A stretch of 64,000 nucleotides of DNA from Flavitalea plasmicola (GTDB lineage Bacteria > Bacteroidota > Bacteroidia > Chitinophagales > Chitinophagaceae). The stretch is from positions 620,001 to 684,000 of the forward strand of contig NZ_JAUOTO010000001.1 in assembly GCF_030546645.1 (NCBI RefSeq). The letters run 5' to 3'. Positions 61,302 to 64,000 of the stretch are shown one piece after another. The first letter of the stretch is position 1. Each line of letters opens with the position of its first letter. A program made the position numbers and the translations under genes. Under the pieces are notes generated by a model that saw nothing but the letters and a program-made list of their open reading frames with translations, was not told where the DNA came from and did not search any database.

Positions 61302-62883
61302 ACTCCCACCCGGGGTTTTGTTTAAAATTGGGATTACGTCCCCCATACAGGTCGATCTCCGTCTGGGGAATGGGAAATAAAGTGTCTTTTAAGGTGGCGG
61401 CAGCCTTGGGATTGCCCACCATGCTATGAACATTCTGTAAATAATACTGCCCGGGACCCAGGTCCGTCCTTCTCACCAGGTCGAACCAACGCTGGCTCTC
61501 CTGGATGAATTCCTTCCTTCTTTCTGTAAAGACAGCATCCCTGAAATCGGATGCGCTCAGGCCGGCCGGCAGATCATAAGTATGATCAGTATAGCCTCCA
61601 TTGGCCGTATAGGAGTTATAGGCCCTGGCGCGCACGATATTGATGGCGGCATAAGCATCCGCCGTAGGTGCGCCGTTGAGCTCATTCAATGCTTCTGCAT
61701 ACAGCAGCAATACTTCGGCATACCGGATCACAGGAAAATTCACCTTACTGTTGGCGCCTTGCGTGCCTTGCAACGCAGTGACGAAGCCTGAACTCTGATC
61801 GACGAACTTGAGGAAGTTGAAGAAAGGCCATTGCACCCATTTGCCGGTTGTCTGGTTGAACAGCGAATCATAAAAAGTGGCGCTTCTTCGCTGATCGGTG
61901 AGATCGAAGAGGTGCACCACGCTGCTGTCCGCGGGAATGTCGGCCGTATAGGCGGAATTGCTCCAGGTGAACGAGCTCAAAGTATTGGTGCTGGTAAAGC
62001 CGCCCGCCGTGCCGTTGAATTGCGCCGAGAAGACATGCTCTTTCCCATTCTTGGTACCCGGCTGAAAAGCGTCGGAAAATTTGACGAACAGATCATAGCC
62101 ATAATTGCCCGAAGTGGCATCCGACAGGCCCGCCGTACCGGCTGTGATGACCTTCTTCAGCTCGGTGACCGCGTTGCTCCAGTCCCGCCGCGTTACGTAC
62201 ACTTTAGCCAGCAAGGCATGCGCCGCACCGCTGGTGGCCCTTCCTACATTCACCCCTGTATAGCCGGCAGGCAGCGCAGTGGCCGAATCCAGGTCGACGA
62301 TGATCTGCTGGTAGACGGAATCCCGGGAAGTCCGGCTTACCAGCTCCCCGGCGTTGGCCACCGTACCCTGGTCGTGTAACACAAGCGGCACGGGCCCAAA
62401 AAGGCGGACAAGGTCGAAATACAGAAGCGCACGGATAAAACGGGCCTCCCTGACAAGGTTGGCGGCAGAATGGGAGGGATCCACAAACTGGGTGGCCGGT
62501 ATGGCCGGGATCCTGTCGATGGCGATATTCGCCCGGTTGATGCCCCAGTACAGCTGTGCGTAGATCTTATGCACCCTGTCATTGGTGGCGACATACGTAG
62601 CCGTACCCAATGCACGCACGTCCGGGTTGGTATTGGAAGGGCTATACACCTGGTTATCGCTGGTATTGTCCACGATCAGGTTGAGATTACGGCCATAAAC
62701 AGGAAAATCATTGTTGATGTCCGTGGTCAAAGTGCTGTATACGGCCGTCACTGCGGCAACAGCGTCGCTTTGTGTCTGATAAAAGTTTTCAGGGGTAAGA
62801 CTTCCTTGCGGATGCTCGCTCAGTTTCTTGCAGGAGAACAACAAGACCCCCAGGGAAAAGAAGAGTATTTTTTGCATGTTCAT
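61300..62883 (-). CDS. SusD/RagB family nutrient-binding lipoprotein, second locus
   Basis: A 527-residue surface lipoprotein (lipobox LLFSC at residue ~17). Helices include VREARFIRALLYFDLVRLFG, the classic SusD motif, and AHALLAKVYVTRRDWSNAV; the end is IDLYGGRNPNFKQNPGWE. It pairs with the SusC gene just upstream (11 bp gap) and is followed by sulfatases, so a sulfated glycan or glycolipid is a reasonable ligand. Either of the two first methionines may be the start. Confidence 0.94.
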   Translation of the reverse strand: MNMQKILFFSLGVLLFSCKKLSEHPQGSLTPENFYQTQSDAVAAVTAVYSTLTTDINNDFPVYGRNLNLIVDNTSDNQVYSPSNTNPDVRALGTATYVATNDRVHKIYAQLYWGINRANIAIDRIPAIPATQFVDPSHSAANLVREARFIRALLYFDLVRLFGPVPLVLHDQGTVANAGELVSRTSRDSVYQQIIVDLDSATALPAGYTGVNVGRATSGAAHALLAKVYVTRRDWSNAVTELKKVITAGTAGLSDATSGNYGYDLFVKFSDAFQPGTKNGKEHVFSAQFNGTAGGFTSTNTLSSFTWSNSAYTADIPADSSVVHLFDLTDQRRSATFYDSLFNQTTGKWVQWPFFNFLKFVDQSSGFVTALQGTQGANSKVNFPVIRYAEVLLLYAEALNELNGAPTADAYAAINIVRARAYNSYTANGGYTDHTYDLPAGLSASDFRDAVFTERRKEFIQESQRWFDLVRRTDLGPGQYYLQNVHSMVGNPKAAATLKDTLFPIPQTEIDLYGGRNPNFKQNPGWE

Positions 62884-62894
62884 ATCTTTAATGA

Positions 62895-64000
62895 TTAAAA
62901 GGTCACATTGAGACCCACCGTATAGGTCCTGTAATTCGGATAAACTCCATAATCAATGCCTGGCTGCAGGTTGTTCTGATCATAGAAATTGGCCTCGGGG
63001 TCGAGCCCTTTGTATTGGGTGATGGTCAGAAGGTTTTGCGCCGATACATAGACCCTCACTTGTTTGGCGCGTATCCGGGCAGCGACGTCCTTTGAAAGGT
63101 TATAGCCCAGGGTGATATTCTTCAGCCGTATATAGGTGCCGTCCTCGATGTAGATGTCGGCCACCTGGACCACGGGCGCATTGACCACTTTGGGAGATCT
63201 GCCCCGGGGATTGGCAACGGAGTCCCACCTGTCCAGCAGTGCCGTGGAGACATTCTGGGTAGTGGTGGTTTTTTCCAGCTGCTGCTGCAGCAGGTTGAAC
63301 AGCTTATTGCCGAAAGACCCCTGGAAAAAGACCGAAAGATCAAAGTTCTTATACGTCAAGTTATTATTCAGGCTGGCCGTGAACTTGGGCTGGGCATTGC
63401 CCAGGGGGTGCTTGTCCGCCGTCGTCACCGCGCCATCACCCGTTATGTCCACATATTTCCTGTCACCCGTCACCTGCGAAACGCCCGAAAGCTTAGGCGC
63501 CGTCTTGGAACCATAGACATCGCTCGTGGTCAAAAGCCCTGCCGTGCTGTACCCCCAGAAAGTACCCACCGGCAATCCCACCTTCACGATCACGGGAGAC
63601 ACCTGACCGGTGGGAGCGACGGGGAAGAAAGCGTTGCTGGGCCCCAGGTTCAGGATCTTGTTGCGATTGGCGGCATAAATGAGCGAGGATTTCCAGGTGA
63701 AGTCCCGTGCCCGGATATTTTCCGTATTGATGGTGATCTCTACCCCTTTGTTTTCCAGGCTTCCGATGTTCTCCGAGGCGGATGCATAGCCGGAAGATAA
63801 GGGGATCAGCCCGGCCCCGCTGATAAATAAGCTGGTTGTTTTTTTATAGTATACGTCGGCAGTCAGCTGGATACGGCGGCCCAGCAGGCTGGCGTCGACC
63901 CCCGCATTGTATTGTGTCGTGGTCTCCCAGCTGAGATCAGGGTTGGATAGTTGAGTAGGCGCGAGTCCATTCGTGCCGGCCAGGGGACTGCCCAGGTAAT
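62895..64000 (-). CDS. SusC/RagA TonB-linked receptor, C-terminal part (gene starts beyond window)
   Basis: The frame is open from the window end to 62895, giving ~368 residues of barrel: GVDASLLGRRIQLTADVYYK, SSGYASASENIGSLENKGVE, FTWKSSLIYAANRNKILNLG, then DITGDGAVTTADKHPLGNAQ and the final YTVGLNVTF. These are the standard late strands of SusC. The plug, any STN domain and the signal peptide lie outside. It heads the sulfatase locus operon. Confidence 0.95.
   Translation of the reverse strand, partial: YLGSPLAGTNGLAPTQLSNPDLSWETTTQYNAGVDASLLGRRIQLTADVYYKKTTSLFISGAGLIPLSSGYASASENIGSLENKGVEITINTENIRARDFTWKSSLIYAANRNKILNLGPSNAFFPVAPTGQVSPVIVKVGLPVGTFWGYSTAGLLTTSDVYGSKTAPKLSGVSQVTGDRKYVDITGDGAVTTADKHPLGNAQPKFTASLNNNLTYKNFDLSVFFQGSFGNKLFNLLQQQLEKTTTTQNVSTALLDRWDSVANPRGRSPKVVNAPVVQVADIYIEDGTYIRLKNITLGYNLSKDVAARIRAKQVRVYVSAQNLLTITQYKGLDPEANFYDQNNLQPGIDYGVYPNYRTYTVGLNVTF

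Noticed and set aside
61244-61429. Frame starting in the heptanucleotide array (LVACSSQLAAHRS-like)
   Set aside because: It is simply the translation of the 7-bp repeat running antisense into the SusD gene end.

Overview
The window looks like a chromosomal segment of a Bacteroidota bacterium, most likely a Chitinophagaceae member close to Chitinophaga. The evidence is two SusC/SusD pairs, one behind a sigma/FecR pair, several large secreted proteins with type IX secretion (T9SS) sorting domains, FucP-type sugar transport, LytS/LytTR signalling, and sulfatase and hexosaminidase genes. This placement rests on gene content and style; no marker gene was compared.

Layout. 1-8.9 kb: the end of an ECF sigma factor, a FecR anti-sigma factor, an STN-type SusC, a SusD and a double-thioredoxin lipid- or envelope-associated protein form one nutrient-uptake locus. 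8.9-13.6 kb: an AT-rich accessory patch (small membrane protein, OsmC, AraC regulator, a broken gene fused to an ORF6N fragment, an intact ORF6N gene). It is bracketed and punctuated by copies of the 3' end of the tRNA-Gln gene that lies at its right edge. 14-23.9 kb: mostly housekeeping genes (FtsX/MacB-like permease, surE, a lone atpG, scpB, lysA, a VOC protein, a papain-like peptidase, a DUF4442 protein). 24-39.7 kb: a surface-protein region. It holds one Ig-like T9SS protein facing a tandem array of three very large paralogous Ig-repeat T9SS proteins plus a decayed fourth copy, each with its own terminator and the intact three with shared upstream blocks. 40-50.7 kb: a beta-CASP metallo-hydrolase, a LytS/LytTR pair and an amino-sugar set (GH20 hexosaminidase, FucP-type transporter with a phosphoglucosamine mutase, HGSNAT-type acetyltransferase, glycosidase-like lipoprotein). 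50.8-54 kb: a zinc metalloprotease and an HpaI-type aldolase. 54-64 kb: a sulfatase locus on the minus strand (SusC, SusD, sulfatase, binding-protein-like protein, sulfatase, 38-residue membrane protein, fatty-acid-hydroxylase-like protein, formylglycine-generating enzyme).

How it works together. The hexosaminidase, the transporter/mutase operon and the acetyltransferase each carry a copy of an ACGCAAACGTTTG-type palindrome 45-60 bp before their start codons. This points to one LacI-type amino-sugar regulon whose regulator is not in the window. In the sulfatase locus, two Cys-type sulfatases and a genuine Cys-pair formylglycine-generating enzyme sit together. The enzyme has a lipoprotein signal, so cysteine activation probably happens after export.

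The signals I rate highest are the amino-sugar operators, the adhesin array with gene-conversion tracts, the heptanucleotide (GCAGCTT-type) repeats at three operon junctions, one of which is translated into a protein tail, and the exported sulfatase-maturation arrangement. No CRISPR array, rRNA, integrase or transposase was seen. All calls are by eye from sequence motifs; no database search was possible.
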